NCBI GenBank assembly: GCA_002377695.1
Contig: DFQH01000007.1
Coordinates: 497-56,668, forward strand
Direction: 5' to 3'
Length of the DNA: 56,172 nt
Source of the DNA: Citromicrobium sp. UBA3494
GTDB lineage: Bacteria > Pseudomonadota > Alphaproteobacteria > Sphingomonadales > Sphingomonadaceae
The notes under the pieces were generated by a model, which made no database searches, was not told the origin of the DNA, and worked only from the letters and a program-made list of their open reading frames with translations. The position numbers were made by a program, and so were the translations under genes. Shown in pieces: positions 54,958-56,172 of this stretch. Positions within the stretch are counted from its first letter, which is position 1; each line of letters starts with the position of its first letter.

Positions 54958-56172
<1,215 letters not shown>

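Overview
The window reads as about 56 kb of chromosome from a GC-rich alphaproteobacterium, most likely a marine Sphingomonadales (Erythrobacteraceae-like) bacterium. I infer this from the protein flavour (DUF1465, small YdcH/DUF465 proteins, GAF-domain PtsP, the RodZ-like/YbgF/TilS neighbourhood), the TonB receptors and a light-driven ion-pump rhodopsin. No phage, IS element or CRISPR array was recognised. Genes are packed tightly, and many neighbours overlap by 4 bases or share convergent stop codons.

Region 1 (1-7140) is the most unusual part. Just after an initiator tRNA-Met lies a lasso-peptide (RiPP) locus: an asparagine-synthetase-like macrolactam synthetase (C), then six tandem precursor genes on the plus strand. 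Five are intact and encode 50-residue peptides. One is a pseudogene, broken by a one-base deletion and a lost ATG. Facing them is an operon for an HPr-kinase-like kinase, a PAPS-dependent sulfotransferase and a PqqD-like leader-binding protein (B1). The transglutaminase-like leader peptidase (B2) is transcribed divergently from the kinase. All six cores are 18-mers beginning Gly-Gly, with Glu at position 8 (predicted 8-residue ring), Pro12, an aromatic at 15, Ser16 and a C-terminal Ser18. That Ser is the kind of residue phosphorylated in paeninodin-type lasso peptides. A locus carrying both a kinase and a sulfotransferase, with a library of same-length cores and no exporter in sight, is the best candidate for a little-described system here.

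Region 2 (7202-13413) is housekeeping: Na+/H+ antiporter, K+ channel, fumarase and malate synthase G.

Region 3 (13415-20168) looks like an organoarsenical locus. It has an ArsM-type arsenite methyltransferase, a NAD-dependent epimerase, two glycosyltransferase-like proteins of the pair found with arsenosugar radical-SAM genes, a radical SAM enzyme with a cysteine-rich tail, a MerA/Lpd-like flavoprotein and a sterol-desaturase-family hydroxylase. A glutaredoxin-type arsenate reductase lies about 10 kb further on.

Region 4 (20165-29327) holds a MATE exporter, a class II aldolase with a zinc-ribbon protein and an orphan 2Fe-2S subunit, then iron acquisition: a siderophore receptor, and a hemin receptor with a DUF6607 partner, each preceded by AT-rich dyads resembling Fur-type operators.

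Region 5 (29343-43584) mixes transporters and metabolism (MFS, LipB, old-yellow-enzyme, EamA, NadA, BCCT, glycerol kinase). It contains a microbial rhodopsin with an N-T-Q motif, predicting an inward chloride pump.

Region 6 (43588-56172) is conserved core: DUF1465, PtsP, RodZ-like, YbgF/CpoB, TilS, L,D-transpeptidase, RimO, a second K+ channel, SurE and the C-terminal part of SerS running off the window.
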